Source: an uncultured Christensenella sp.
GTDB taxonomy: Bacteria; Bacillota; Clostridia; Christensenellales; Pumilibacteraceae
DNA length: 64,000 nucleotides
Direction: 5' to 3'
Assembly: GCA_910577435.1 (NCBI GenBank)
Contig: CAJTLV010000001.1
Span: 402,585 to 466,584, forward strand
Below are positions 1 to 11,165 of the stretch, piece by piece (position 1 is the first letter of the stretch; each line of letters begins with the position of its first letter). The position numbers and the translations under genes are program-made. The notes under the pieces were generated by a model. It was given only the letters and a program-made list of their open reading frames with translations. It made no database searches and was not told the origin of the DNA.

Positions 1-1635
1 CGTCATTGCGGCGAGCGCGGCGTACTTATCGTCGTCGGTCATAACATACAGCTTATAAAAATTACGCGAGCTTTCCAAAAAATTGCCGATTATCAAGTGC
101 GCTTCGGCGCACATCAGATGCCCGTACTCGCTGTTGGGACGCAGTTTTTTACAGTCCTCAGCGTGCCGCGCGACCGTATGGTAACTCTGCAATAACGTTT
201 CCGTCTCTATCATCAACAACAGTACGGGCATACTCGTTTTATCCAGCTCATACGCAAGTTGCGCGTGTTCGAGCGCTGTAAAATACTCGCGCTTTCTGTA
301 ATCGATACACGCCTTATTATACCAATACAACTCGTTGATCTCTTTTGCGGGGTAACTTTCGAGTGCCGCGTCGGCCTCGTCGTATCTGCCGAGTTCGATA
401 AGACAGGACGCTTTGTCTATATAGTTGTCAAACAACTGAAACTCGGTCGCCAGCCGGTCGTATGCGGACGCGGCTCTTTCGTAATCGGTATTTGCCGCGC
501 ACGCTTCGGCGTACTTCATACACGCTACGGGATCGTCCCTGCGCGTTGCGTACATCTTTTCCGCGACGGCAAGCGCCTTGTCATACTGCTTTGTAATCCG
601 GTACAGATCGATAAGCCTTACGAACGCGCCGGCATAAAAATCGTCGGCAACCTCCATCGCGGCTGTCATTATTTCGATCGCGCGCGAATAATCGCCGCGC
701 CGACTGCAAAGCGCTGCGGCATTATCGTACACCGACCACGCCCGCGCGAGCGCGCCCCTGTCCGTCACGTTATCGCATTCGCGTATAGCCGCCTCATAGT
801 CGGCCAGCGCACTGTCCGTATCGTCGGCGGAATGGTACGCGTACCCCCGACGCGAATACGCGTTGAGCCTCTCTTTGGGATCGGACGACGTTTCGATTAT
901 CTCCGTCCACTGCGCTATGCGGTTTTCGTATTCCGTCTTTGACGGGTCGTAAACATAATCGACGTCCGCTTCGACTTCGACCGTTTCGCCGCTTACGGCG
1001 CTCGGATACTCTATCATTCCGAAATCGACGATGAGCGCGACAGCTTTGCCGCCGCCGTCCAGACCTACATAACATTTGTACCGCCCGTCGCCCCAGCCTG
1101 TCGAAAATATGGCGTACCGCTCGCCGTAAATGTCGACTGCGGTATGGGTCTGCCCGTCGAGTACGATAAATCCCGAAAGCGGGTGCATTTCGTCCTTTAT
1201 GTGCGCGAAATATTTTTCATACGCCTCGACCGACGCAATGCCGCAAACCCCCGACGAAACAGGCACTGCCGCCGCATTGCCGTCCACTGCCAGCCTACCG
1301 TAGATCTTAGCCGCCTCGCCCGCAAAGCACGGCTTCCACACCGCAGGCAAGTCGTCCCCCATACGCAGTCCGCAATACGCCACACGCTCGCCGTCATCCG
1401 ACTGGCAAGTGAGACAGAACGGGTACGCTACGGCGGGACACTCGGTTTCGAACGGCGCGTACTTGTGCGACGCTGCATACGCGTCGAACATAACATATCG
1501 CCCGGACTCGCTCGTCAAAAACGAATATTCCGCATAACCGAGCTTCACTCCGTATGCGGAACCTTCCGTAATGACCTTGCCGAAATCTATCGGCGCCGTC
1601 AATCTTTCTTTTGGAATTTCGATTACGCTCTTCAC
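1..1635 (-). CDS. DUF4241-like / TPR repeat protein (3' end outside window)
   Basis: No function can be assigned. The frame stays open to the window edge, so at least 545 residues exist and the C-terminus is missing. The first ~210 residues resemble the uncharacterised DUF4241 family: a GWGDGRYKCYVGLD segment at about residue 180 is followed by LIVDF near 201. From about residue 235 the chain becomes helical repeats of TPR type (for example SRRGYAYHSADDTDSALADY), usually protein-binding scaffolds. The start chosen is a GTG two bases after the dapL stop; no Shine-Dalgarno sequence is visible, so translation is probably coupled to dapL. It is the distal gene seen in the glutamine/diaminopimelate run. 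The DUF4241 assignment rests on motif recall, the TPR part on the heptad-like pattern. Confidence 0.65.
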   Translation of the reverse strand, partial: MKSVIEIPKERLTAPIDFGKVITEGSAYGVKLGYAEYSFLTSESGRYVMFDAYAASHKYAPFETECPAVAYPFCLTCQSDDGERVAYCGLRMGDDLPAVWKPCFAGEAAKIYGRLAVDGNAAAVPVSSGVCGIASVEAYEKYFAHIKDEMHPLSGFIVLDGQTHTAVDIYGERYAIFSTGWGDGRYKCYVGLDGGGKAVALIVDFGMIEYPSAVSGETVEVEADVDYVYDPSKTEYENRIAQWTEIIETSSDPKERLNAYSRRGYAYHSADDTDSALADYEAAIRECDNVTDRGALARAWSVYDNAAALCSRRGDYSRAIEIMTAAMEVADDFYAGAFVRLIDLYRITKQYDKALAVAEKMYATRRDDPVACMKYAEACAANTDYERAASAYDRLATEFQLFDNYIDKASCLIELGRYDEADAALESYPAKEINELYWYNKACIDYRKREYFTALEHAQLAYELDKTSMPVLLLMIETETLLQSYHTVARHAEDCKKLRPNSEYGHLMCAEAHLIIGNFLESSRNFYKLYVMTDDDKYAALAAMT

Positions 1636-1637
1636 GT

Positions 1638-2834
1638 TTACAACAGCTTGAACAGCTTTTCGCGCACATCGATAAACTCTTTCCAGAACGGTTCGAACCT
1701 AGCGAGCGCGTCAGCGGTGCGTTCGGGTGTATTGAACGCGGTAAACCGCACCCAACCGTTGCCGTTTTTGCCGAATCCGCTTCCGGGCGTACATACGATA
1801 CGCGCTTTTTTGAGCAGATAGTCGAAGAACTCCCACGAGTCTATCCCGCAGTAGAACCAAACATACGGCGCGTCCACGCCGCCCGTATAGCGTATCTTTA
1901 ACGCGTCGAACTTTGCGGTAACCGTTTTCGCATTCTTTTTATATATCTCTACCGTCTTTTGAACGTCCTCTATTCCTCCGCGCAACGCACGCTCCGCCAT
2001 TTTCTGCACGACATACGACGTGCCGTTAAACTTGATCGCCTGACGTTTGAGCCACAGTCTGTTGAGCGGCGACGCCATCGGTATGACCGTCCATCCGCAC
2101 CTGACGCCCGTAAAGCCCGCCATTTTGGAGAACGAACACAGCTCGATCGCACAGTCGCGCGCACCCGTCACTTGGAATATCGAGTGCGCCGCGTCCTTCG
2201 AACCGATGAACGACTCGTAAGCCGCGTCATACAGTATTACGGCTTCGTTATCCAGCGCAAAATCGACCCACGCTTTGAGTTGCTCGGTCGTATAAGCCGC
2301 ACCCGTCGGATTGTTTGGCGAGCAGATGTATATAATATCCGCGTGTCCGCGTTTGGGCGGCATAGCCAAAAATCCGTTCTCCGCCGTAGCGTCGACATAG
2401 ACTATCTTGCGCCCGCCCATCACGTTGGCATCTACGTATGCGGGATATACGGGATCCGGAATGAGTACGGTGTTGTCCACGTCGAAAAGATCGAGGATAT
2501 TCCCTATCCCGTTCTTCGCGCCGTCGGTTATAAACACCTCGTCCGCGTCTATATCCACTTTTATGCGCTTATAGTAGTCGACCACAGCGTTGCGCAAAAA
2601 GGGATAACCTTCGTAAGGACCGTAGCCGTGAAAACCTATACGCGTGCCGAGATCGTTGCACGCGTCCTTGCCGGCGTCTACGATTTTAAGCGGCAACGGC
2701 TGTGTCACATCGCCGATGCCCAGACTTATAACGTCGGCATTGGGAAACGCCGTTTTGTATGCCTCGACACGTTTGGCTACTTCGGCGAACAGATAATTCT
2801 CTTCCAGATTTTTCATATATCTGTTTATTTTCAT
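1638..2834 (-). CDS. dapL: LL-diaminopimelate aminotransferase
   Basis: Converts tetrahydrodipicolinate directly to LL-diaminopimelate with glutamate as amino donor, in the short DapL variant of lysine/peptidoglycan precursor synthesis; cytosolic, PLP-dependent. The 398-residue product has the family length. Visible signatures are the N-terminal MKINRYMKNLEENYLF, the nucleotide-like SLGIGDVTQPLP, CSPNNPTGAAY, and the PLP-lysine segment SFSKMAGFTGVRCGW. The ATG at 2834 is preferred over an upstream in-frame codon because AAGGAG lies six bases before it. It follows pyrG by 39 bases and precedes the DUF4241/TPR gene by two. The product is the substrate of diaminopimelate epimerase, which here is fused to CarB two genes upstream, so both steps are co-encoded. 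Confidence 0.93.
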   Translation of the reverse strand: MKINRYMKNLEENYLFAEVAKRVEAYKTAFPNADVISLGIGDVTQPLPLKIVDAGKDACNDLGTRIGFHGYGPYEGYPFLRNAVVDYYKRIKVDIDADEVFITDGAKNGIGNILDLFDVDNTVLIPDPVYPAYVDANVMGGRKIVYVDATAENGFLAMPPKRGHADIIYICSPNNPTGAAYTTEQLKAWVDFALDNEAVILYDAAYESFIGSKDAAHSIFQVTGARDCAIELCSFSKMAGFTGVRCGWTVIPMASPLNRLWLKRQAIKFNGTSYVVQKMAERALRGGIEDVQKTVEIYKKNAKTVTAKFDALKIRYTGGVDAPYVWFYCGIDSWEFFDYLLKKARIVCTPGSGFGKNGNGWVRFTAFNTPERTADALARFEPFWKEFIDVREKLFKLL

Positions 2835-2873
2835 TGTAATCTCCTTAATGATCGGGATTGCACATTCAAACAA

Positions 2874-4493
<1,620 letters not shown>

Positions 4494-4601
4494 GAGTTTT
4501 TCTCCGTGTTATTTAGTGATGAATTCCGAATGCGAAATGCCTAATCGATTGACCGTCTGCACGGTTCGTACAACATTTCGATTCGGAATCGGAAAGTTGC
4601 T

Positions 4602-7600
4602 TTACAGTTTGACGGTGCCTCTGAAAACTTCCTGCGCATCGCCGGTCATATACACGGTGCCGTCTTCGGCATAGCGAACGATGAGTTCGCCGCCGCGCAC
4701 GCGCACCGAGATCTCGGCGTCCCTGTCGCAGTGACCGACAAGCGTCGCCGCAACGACCGCCGCACACGCGCCCGTGCCGCAAGCGAGCGTTTCGCCCGAT
4801 CCGCGCTCGTAAACGCGCACCTTTAAGTGCGTGCGATCGATCACCTGCACAAACCCCACGTTCACGCCTTCGGGGAACAGCGACTTATCGTCCGATATAG
4901 CCTTGCCCTCGCCCGAAACGTCGTAGTTTTGAACGTCCGACACGAAAACAGTCGCGTGGGGATTTCCCATAGACGTGCAAGTTATGCGCCGTTTGCAACC
5001 CTTTACGTCTATTTCGCGGTCGACTGCCGCTTCGCCGTCCAAATTGACGGGTATGAGTCGGGGCGATGTTTCCGCCTTGCCCATGTCGACGCTCACCGAA
5101 TTCACCTTGCCGTCGCGTGCGAACAGTTTGAGTTTTTTGACGCCCGACAAAGTATCGATCGCAACGTCGAGTTTGTTCGTTTTGCCGTAATCGTATATAT
5201 ACTTTCCGACACAGCGAATGCCGTTGCCGCACATCTTGCCTTCCGAACCGTCGGCGTTAAACATTCGCATTTTTGCGTCGGCTGTTTCCGACGGATATAT
5301 GAAAATCACTCCGTCGCCGCCCACGCCCGTATGTCGGTCGGACAGATTCACCGCGACAGATTCCATATTTGCGATCGGACGGGTCAGACAGTCGACGTAA
5401 ATATAATCGTTGCCGCATCCGTGCATTTTGATGAAGTTGAGACGTTGCCGCTCGGTACGCATATCGTTGATGTCGACCAACTCGGTGTTGTATTGGCTGT
5501 ATCTGCTTTTCAACGCCAAGCTGAGTGCGTTCGCCGTATCGATCGCCGTCAGGCACGGAATATTGAGCATTACCGCGCGCCGACGCAGTTTAACGTCGTC
5601 GAGCGTAGGGATCCTGCCGCGCGTAGACGTAGACACGAGATAATCGATCTTGCCCGAATTTAAGAGCGTAAACGTCGTCTGAACCGCTTCGTCTTTAGCC
5701 TCGTTTATCTTTTCCACGATAGTGACGGGCATTCCCGCACGCGCGATCGTTTCGCCGGTACCGCGCGTCGCAAAAAGTTCAAAGCCGAGTTCGTAATAGT
5801 TCTTCGCAACGTTGGCTATCTCCGACTTGTCCGCGTCGCGAACCGACAGGAGTATTCCGCCGGTGCGCTTCATTTTATAGCCTGCCGCGACAAGTCCTTT
5901 GTACAGCGCCTCGCCCAGCGTTTTGCCGATACCCAGCACCTCACCCGTTGATTTCATTTCGGGACCCAAGTGTGTGTCGAGGTCGGTAAGCTTCTCGAAC
6001 GAGAAGATAGGCACTTTGACCGCAACATACGGTGCGGAACGGTACAGTCCCGTGCCGTATCCGAGTTTAGTCAGCTTTTTACCGACCATACACATCGTAG
6101 CGAGCTTTATCATAGGCACGCCCGTCACTTTGGAAATGTACGGGATCGTGCGCGACGAGCGCGGATTGACCTCTATGACGTATATCTTGCCGTCGCTTAT
6201 GATGTACTGTATGTTGACAAGTCCTTTCGTATCGAGCGCAGTCGCCAACTTTTTCGTGTAATCGATTATCTCTTCTTTATTCTTGTCAGAAATATTCTGC
6301 GCGGGATATACCGCTATCGAATCGCCGCTGTGTACGCCCGCGCGCTCTATATGCTCCATTATGCCGGGAATGAGTATGTCCTCGCCGTCGCATATCGCGT
6401 CGACCTCTATCTCCGTACCCATAACGTACTTGTCTATCAATACGATGTTATCGGGATTCTCGTCGAGTATTATCGACATATACTCTTTCACATCCTCGTC
6501 GGAAAACGCGATTATCATATTCTGTCCGCCGAGAACATACGACGGACGAAGCAATACGGGATAGCCGAGTTCGTTCCCCGCAACAAGAGCTTCTTCCGCA
6601 TTTTTAACGGTGCGACCTTTCGGACGCGCAATGCCGAGTTCTTCGAGCAAAGCGTCGAACCGCTCGCGATCCTCCGCCGCATCTATCGAATCTGCCGGCG
6701 TACCGAGTATGCGCACGCCCATTTCGCTCAAATGCTTTGTCAGTTTGATAGCTGTCTGTCCGCCGAACGCAACGACAACTCCGTAGGGCTTTTCGGTCGC
6801 GATCACGTTTTCTACGTCTTCGTCGGTGAGCGGCTCGAAGTACAGACGGTCTGCCGTATCGAAGTCGGTCGACACAGTTTCGGGATTGTTGTTAACTATC
6901 GCGACGTCATAGCCGAGTTCTTTAAGCTCCCATACGCAATGCACCGACGCGTAGTCGAACTCTATACCCTGTCCTATGCGGATAGGTCCCGATCCGAAAA
7001 CTATCACGCGGCGCGCTTTTGTCTTGCGCTCCTCGATATACTCCTTAGCTTCGTTTTCGTCGTCGTAAGTCGAATAGAAGTAAGGCGTTTCGGCTTTGAA
7101 TTCTGCGGCGCAAGTGTCGACAGTTTTGAACACCGCACGACGGTGCATAGGAAGCGGCGCGCCCGTTATACCTTCCAACGCCTTATCGGGATAGCCGAGC
7201 TTTTTGCCTATCATATACTCGTCTTTGGTTATCGCACGTCCCGCAATGCTCTTCTCGTAATTTACGAGGTTTTCTATCTTTTTCAAGAACCATTCGTCTA
7301 TAAGCGTCACATCGTGGATATGCTCTACCGAAATTCCCCGCTTTATCGCTTCGTACAGAATGAACAGGCGGTAATCGGTTGCCGGCATAAGCATTCTTTC
7401 GATCTGCTCGTCGCTAAGTTCGGCATAGTGCGGATTGTGCAATGTGAACTGCCCGAGCGCGCCGCGCACGGCTTTCAAAAGTCCGGCCTCGAAGCACGTG
7501 GCAATCGCCATAACCTCGCCCGTCGCTTTCATCTGCGTACCGAGCGAGCGTTTGGCGTAAACGAATTTATCGAACGGCCATTTGGGCAGTTTTACCACGC

Positions 7601-8657
7601 AATAGTCGATCGCAGGCTCGAAGCAGGCGCAAGTCTTGCCCGTAACCGCATTCTGTATCTCGTCGAGTGTGTAGCCGAGCGCGATGAGCGTCGACACTTT
7701 CGCTATCGGATAGCCCGTCGCCTTAGACGCGAGCGCCGACGAGCGCGACACGCGCGGATTGACCTCTATGACGGCGTACTCGCTGCTTTCGGGATTGAGC
7801 GCGAACTGACAGTTACACCCTCCCTCTATCTCCAAGTGCGTGATTATATCGAGCGCCGCCGTTCTCAGCATTTGGAAATCCTTGTCGGACAGCGTCATAG
7901 TCGGCGCTACGACTATGCTGTCGCCGGTATGAATGCCTACGGGGTCGAGGTTCTCCATAGAACACACGTTTATAACGTTGCCGACCGAATCGCGCATTAC
8001 CTCGAACTCGATCTCTTTCCAACCGTAAATGCTCTTTTCGATGAGCGTCTGGTGAATAGGCGACATTTCGAGACCGCCGCGAACTATCTCGCGGAGTTCC
8101 GCTTCGTCAGCCGCGATACCGCCGCCCGCGCCGCCCAGCGTAAATGCGGGGCGAACTATTACGGGATAGCCTATCGTCTCGGCAAAATCGACAGCCGCCT
8201 GTTCGTCGGTAACTACGTCGCTCGGCACGCACGGCTGATCGATTTCGAGCATCGCCTTTTTGAACAGCTCGCGGTCTTCCGCCTTGTCTATCGTTTCGGG
8301 CTTGACGCCGAGAAGCCTGACGTTATGCTTTTTCAAAAATCCCGACTTCGCAAGCTCCATCGACAGCGTGAGACCCGTCTGTCCGCCGAGACCGGGCAGA
8401 ATACTGTCCGGCTTTTCCTGTATTATAATGCGTTCCAATGTCGGAATGGTGAGCGGCTCGATATAAATAGCGTCCGCCATCGCCTTATCCGTCATTATCG
8501 TCGCGGGGTTTGAATTGACGAGTACGACCTCGATCTTGCGGCTTTTAAGCGTTCTGCACGCCTGCGTTCCCGCGTAATCGAATTCCGCCGCCTGACCTAT
8601 CGTAATCGGTCCGGAACCTATCACGAGTACTTTTTTGATGCTCTTATCCTTAGGCAT
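4602..8657 (-). CDS. carB-dapF: Carbamoyl-phosphate synthase large subunit fused to diaminopimelate epimerase
   Basis: One 1351-codon frame holds two complete enzymes. Residues 1-1065 are CarB: both ATP-grasp halves (VLVIGSGPITIGQAAEFDYAG at the start, IVFGSGPIRIGQGIEFDYAS in the second half, about residue 550) and the C-terminal allosteric domain ending where CarB normally stops (YNTELVDINDM). Six residues later NFIKMHGCGNDYIYVD opens a full-length DapF (about 286 residues) with both catalytic cysteines in MCGNGIRC and ACGTGACA. No stop codon separates them. An internal ATG at 5462 (MRTERQ) could give free DapF, but no ribosome site precedes it. CarB makes carbamoyl phosphate with CarA for pyrimidines and arginine; DapF converts LL- to meso-diaminopimelate. 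The ATG overlaps the carA stop by eight bases, so carA and carB are coupled. Confidence 0.93.
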   Translation of the reverse strand: MPKDKSIKKVLVIGSGPITIGQAAEFDYAGTQACRTLKSRKIEVVLVNSNPATIMTDKAMADAIYIEPLTIPTLERIIIQEKPDSILPGLGGQTGLTLSMELAKSGFLKKHNVRLLGVKPETIDKAEDRELFKKAMLEIDQPCVPSDVVTDEQAAVDFAETIGYPVIVRPAFTLGGAGGGIAADEAELREIVRGGLEMSPIHQTLIEKSIYGWKEIEFEVMRDSVGNVINVCSMENLDPVGIHTGDSIVVAPTMTLSDKDFQMLRTAALDIITHLEIEGGCNCQFALNPESSEYAVIEVNPRVSRSSALASKATGYPIAKVSTLIALGYTLDEIQNAVTGKTCACFEPAIDYCVVKLPKWPFDKFVYAKRSLGTQMKATGEVMAIATCFEAGLLKAVRGALGQFTLHNPHYAELSDEQIERMLMPATDYRLFILYEAIKRGISVEHIHDVTLIDEWFLKKIENLVNYEKSIAGRAITKDEYMIGKKLGYPDKALEGITGAPLPMHRRAVFKTVDTCAAEFKAETPYFYSTYDDENEAKEYIEERKTKARRVIVFGSGPIRIGQGIEFDYASVHCVWELKELGYDVAIVNNNPETVSTDFDTADRLYFEPLTDEDVENVIATEKPYGVVVAFGGQTAIKLTKHLSEMGVRILGTPADSIDAAEDRERFDALLEELGIARPKGRTVKNAEEALVAGNELGYPVLLRPSYVLGGQNMIIAFSDEDVKEYMSIILDENPDNIVLIDKYVMGTEIEVDAICDGEDILIPGIMEHIERAGVHSGDSIAVYPAQNISDKNKEEIIDYTKKLATALDTKGLVNIQYIISDGKIYVIEVNPRSSRTIPYISKVTGVPMIKLATMCMVGKKLTKLGYGTGLYRSAPYVAVKVPIFSFEKLTDLDTHLGPEMKSTGEVLGIGKTLGEALYKGLVAAGYKMKRTGGILLSVRDADKSEIANVAKNYYELGFELFATRGTGETIARAGMPVTIVEKINEAKDEAVQTTFTLLNSGKIDYLVSTSTRGRIPTLDDVKLRRRAVMLNIPCLTAIDTANALSLALKSRYSQYNTELVDINDMRTERQRLNFIKMHGCGNDYIYVDCLTRPIANMESVAVNLSDRHTGVGGDGVIFIYPSETADAKMRMFNADGSEGKMCGNGIRCVGKYIYDYGKTNKLDVAIDTLSGVKKLKLFARDGKVNSVSVDMGKAETSPRLIPVNLDGEAAVDREIDVKGCKRRITCTSMGNPHATVFVSDVQNYDVSGEGKAISDDKSLFPEGVNVGFVQVIDRTHLKVRVYERGSGETLACGTGACAAVVAATLVGHCDRDAEISVRVRGGELIVRYAEDGTVYMTGDAQEVFRGTVKL

Positions 8658-9738
8658 TGCGCTGTTCCTCCATAAGTTTCACGAACCGCTCGAACAAAAA
8701 TTCGGTATCCTTCGGTCCGCCGCACGCTTCGGGGTGGAACTGCACCGAGAATGCGGGCGCGTCTATATAGTCCAAACCCTCGACCGTCTTGTCGTTGGCG
8801 TTTGTAAAGCGCACCTTAGCAACCGACGGGTCGACGCTATCCGGTTTTACCGCATAGCCGTGATTTTGGCTCGTGATGTACGTTCTGCCCGTCTCCGTAT
8901 CGCGCACGGGCTGATTCGTTCCGCGATGTCCGTATTTGAGTTTTGTCGTCTGCGCTCCGTAAGAAAGCGCGAGAAGCTGGTGACCCAAACATATTCCGAA
9001 CGTCGGGATCTTGTGCGCGTTCAGCTTTTTAAGTTCGTCTATAATGCCCGTATTGTCGGCGGGGTCGCCGCCGCCGTTGGACAGCATTATTCCGTTCGGA
9101 TTCATTGCAAGCACTTGTTCTGCGGTGGTATCGTACGGAACGCGGATTACGTTACAGCCGTACTTGATGAGCATACGCTCTATATTCGTCTTTGCGCCGA
9201 AATCGTACAGCACGACTTTCAATCTATGGTTTTCGTCTTTTTCGTTGAGCTGTTTTATCTCTTTGCACGAAGTATTCTCGACTGCGTTTTTCACCCTGTA
9301 TTTGCGAAGCGCCGCGAGTTTGCTCGGCATATCTTTTATATTGTCGGTTATCATAGCGTTCATAACGCCCGACGAACGGATCTTTCTTGTAAGCGCTCGC
9401 GTATCGATACCGGAAATGCCCACGATATTGTTGCGTTTGAGGTAATCGTCCAGCTCGCTCTCCTTGCGGAAGTTGGAGCCTTCCGAACACAGTTCGCGCA
9501 CGATATAGCCGTAAAGATAGGGTTTATCGCTCTCCGCGTCCGACTCGATCGCACCGTAATTGCCTATCATCGGAAATGTCTGCGCGACTATCTGTCCGTA
9601 ATAGCTCGGATCGGTGAGCGTCAGCAAATACCCGCACATTGCGGTAGTAAACACCGCCTCGCCTATTACGGTCCCTTCCGCGCCGATCGCCTCGCCGCGA
9701 AATACCGTGCCGTCTTTCATTATCAGGAATCTTTCCAT
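8650..9738 (-). CDS. carA: Carbamoyl-phosphate synthase small (glutaminase) subunit
   Basis: Hydrolyses glutamine and channels ammonia to CarB. The 362-residue length is typical. The N-terminal domain begins MERFLIMKDGTVFRGEAIG, a standard CarA start; the C-terminal class I amidotransferase shows the nucleophile in FGICLGHQ and the His-Glu pair in VQFHPEA. The ATG at 9738 carries AGAGGTG just upstream and lies 11 bases after the purF stop; the longer upstream frame has no CarA similarity and overlaps purF. The coding end overlaps the carB start by eight bases, a common arrangement that keeps subunits stoichiometric. Nothing in the sequence shows its own promoter, so it is presumably transcribed with glnA and purF. 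Confidence 0.95.
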   Translation of the reverse strand: MERFLIMKDGTVFRGEAIGAEGTVIGEAVFTTAMCGYLLTLTDPSYYGQIVAQTFPMIGNYGAIESDAESDKPYLYGYIVRELCSEGSNFRKESELDDYLKRNNIVGISGIDTRALTRKIRSSGVMNAMITDNIKDMPSKLAALRKYRVKNAVENTSCKEIKQLNEKDENHRLKVVLYDFGAKTNIERMLIKYGCNVIRVPYDTTAEQVLAMNPNGIMLSNGGGDPADNTGIIDELKKLNAHKIPTFGICLGHQLLALSYGAQTTKLKYGHRGTNQPVRDTETGRTYITSQNHGYAVKPDSVDPSVAKVRFTNANDKTVEGLDYIDAPAFSVQFHPEACGGPKDTEFLFERFVKLMEEQRNA

Positions 9739-9749
9739 ATTCACCTCTG

Positions 9750-11165
9750 TCAGTTGTTTCCCGTATCGAATGCGTGTTTGAGTGTGGGCGTTATCGGCGA
9801 AGGATAATCGCCCGTGAAGCAACCCGTACAAAAACTCGTCGACGGTGAGATCGCGCACAGATTTTCGACCGAAAGGTATTCGAGGCTGTCCGCGCCTATC
9901 TTTTCGCAAATGCCGTTCACGTCGTAATGGTTGGCTACAAGTTTGTCGCGGTCGTCTATATCGGTTCCGAAATAGCATTCATACTTGAACGGCGGCGAGC
10001 TTATGCGCATATGCACTTCCTTTGCTCCCGCGCGACGCAACATTTTAATTATCCGCATACTAGTCGTAGACCGCACGATAGAATCGTCTATGAGGATTAT
10101 ACGCTTACCCTTAACCGTCGTCCGAATGGGATTGAGTTTGACGTCGACAGCGTGTTCGCGCGCCACTTGATCGGGCAATATGAACGATCGCCCTATGTAT
10201 TTGTTCTTTACGAACGCGGGAGCCATCGGTATGCCGGACTCCAAAGAATAACCCTGCGCGGCTTGCAGTCCGGAATCGGGTACGCCGCACACGTAATCGG
10301 CTTCGGTCGGTTTCTGTCTATACAGCGCTCTGCCCATTTCTACGCGTGCGTCGTAAACGCTTATCCCGTCGATGACCGAATCGGGACGCGCAAAATACAC
10401 GAACTCGAACACGCACAGTCCGCTCTTCGACGCATTGTTGAGCATACGCGTCGAGATATTGCCTTTCAGATCGCAAGACACGACTTCGCCCGGTTTGACG
10501 TCGCGCACAAACTCCGCGCCCAGCGCATCGAGAGCGCAGCTTTCGGATGCGAAAACGATCGCGTCGCCGAGTTTTCCCATACACAGCGGTCTGAACCCGT
10601 TGCGGTCGCGCACGGCAATCAGCTTATCTTTCGTAGCAATGACAATCGAGAACGCGCCCTCTATCATATTCATCGAATTGACAATAGCCGTCTCCAAGTC
10701 GTTTGTGGCGAGCATATTTCTCACTATGAGAATATTGACGATCTCGGTGTCGTTGGTCGTGTGAAGCACCATACCCGACTGCACGAGTTCCCTTCTTATC
10801 TGCATCGAGTTCGTAAGATTGCCGTTATGCGCCAAGGCGAGCGATATTTTGGAATGCACAGTCTCGATAGGCTGTGCGTTTTCTATATTGCACGAACCCG
10901 TAGTCGAATATCTGACGTGTCCGACGGCTATCTTGGTATTGGATACGAACTCCATATAATCGTGCGTAAACACTTCCGACACAAGTCCCATACCCTTTTT
11001 GCATTTGAGATTGCCGTCGACAAAAGTTGCGATACCCGCGCTCTCCTGCCCCCTGTGTTGCAAGGCAAGAAGCGCGCTTGCCGCAAGCGGCACTGCGGGT
11101 ACTGCGCGCGGCGAGATTATTCCGAATACGCCGCATTCCTCTCTCGGTTTGTCGTAAGTTATCAT
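9750..11165 (-). CDS. purF: Amidophosphoribosyltransferase
   Basis: Catalyses the first step of purine synthesis, PRPP plus glutamine to phosphoribosylamine. The 471-residue protein matches the Bacillus-type enzyme: a short propeptide (MITYDKPREE) precedes the nucleophile in CGVFGI, an N-terminal Ntn-hydrolase glutaminase follows, and the phosphoribosyltransferase domain carries the PRPP loop ILIDDSIVRSTT. Cysteines in CVFEFVYFARPDS, KYECYFG and FCTGCFTGDYP fit the structural 4Fe-4S cluster ligands of that subfamily. The ATG overlaps the stop of the ANTAR gene (ATGA), so the two are translationally coupled. Placement between glnA and carA rather than in a pur cluster is unusual and fits a glutamine theme. 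Confidence 0.95.
   Translation of the reverse strand: MITYDKPREECGVFGIISPRAVPAVPLAASALLALQHRGQESAGIATFVDGNLKCKKGMGLVSEVFTHDYMEFVSNTKIAVGHVRYSTTGSCNIENAQPIETVHSKISLALAHNGNLTNSMQIRRELVQSGMVLHTTNDTEIVNILIVRNMLATNDLETAIVNSMNMIEGAFSIVIATKDKLIAVRDRNGFRPLCMGKLGDAIVFASESCALDALGAEFVRDVKPGEVVSCDLKGNISTRMLNNASKSGLCVFEFVYFARPDSVIDGISVYDARVEMGRALYRQKPTEADYVCGVPDSGLQAAQGYSLESGIPMAPAFVKNKYIGRSFILPDQVAREHAVDVKLNPIRTTVKGKRIILIDDSIVRSTTSMRIIKMLRRAGAKEVHMRISSPPFKYECYFGTDIDDRDKLVANHYDVNGICEKIGADSLEYLSVENLCAISPSTSFCTGCFTGDYPSPITPTLKHAFDTGNN

Noticed and set aside
5970..8513. An 847-codon open frame on the plus strand opposite carB
   Set aside because: It is antisense to a certain gene, has an Arg/Tyr/His-rich composition without domains, and reflects the codon bias of the real strand.
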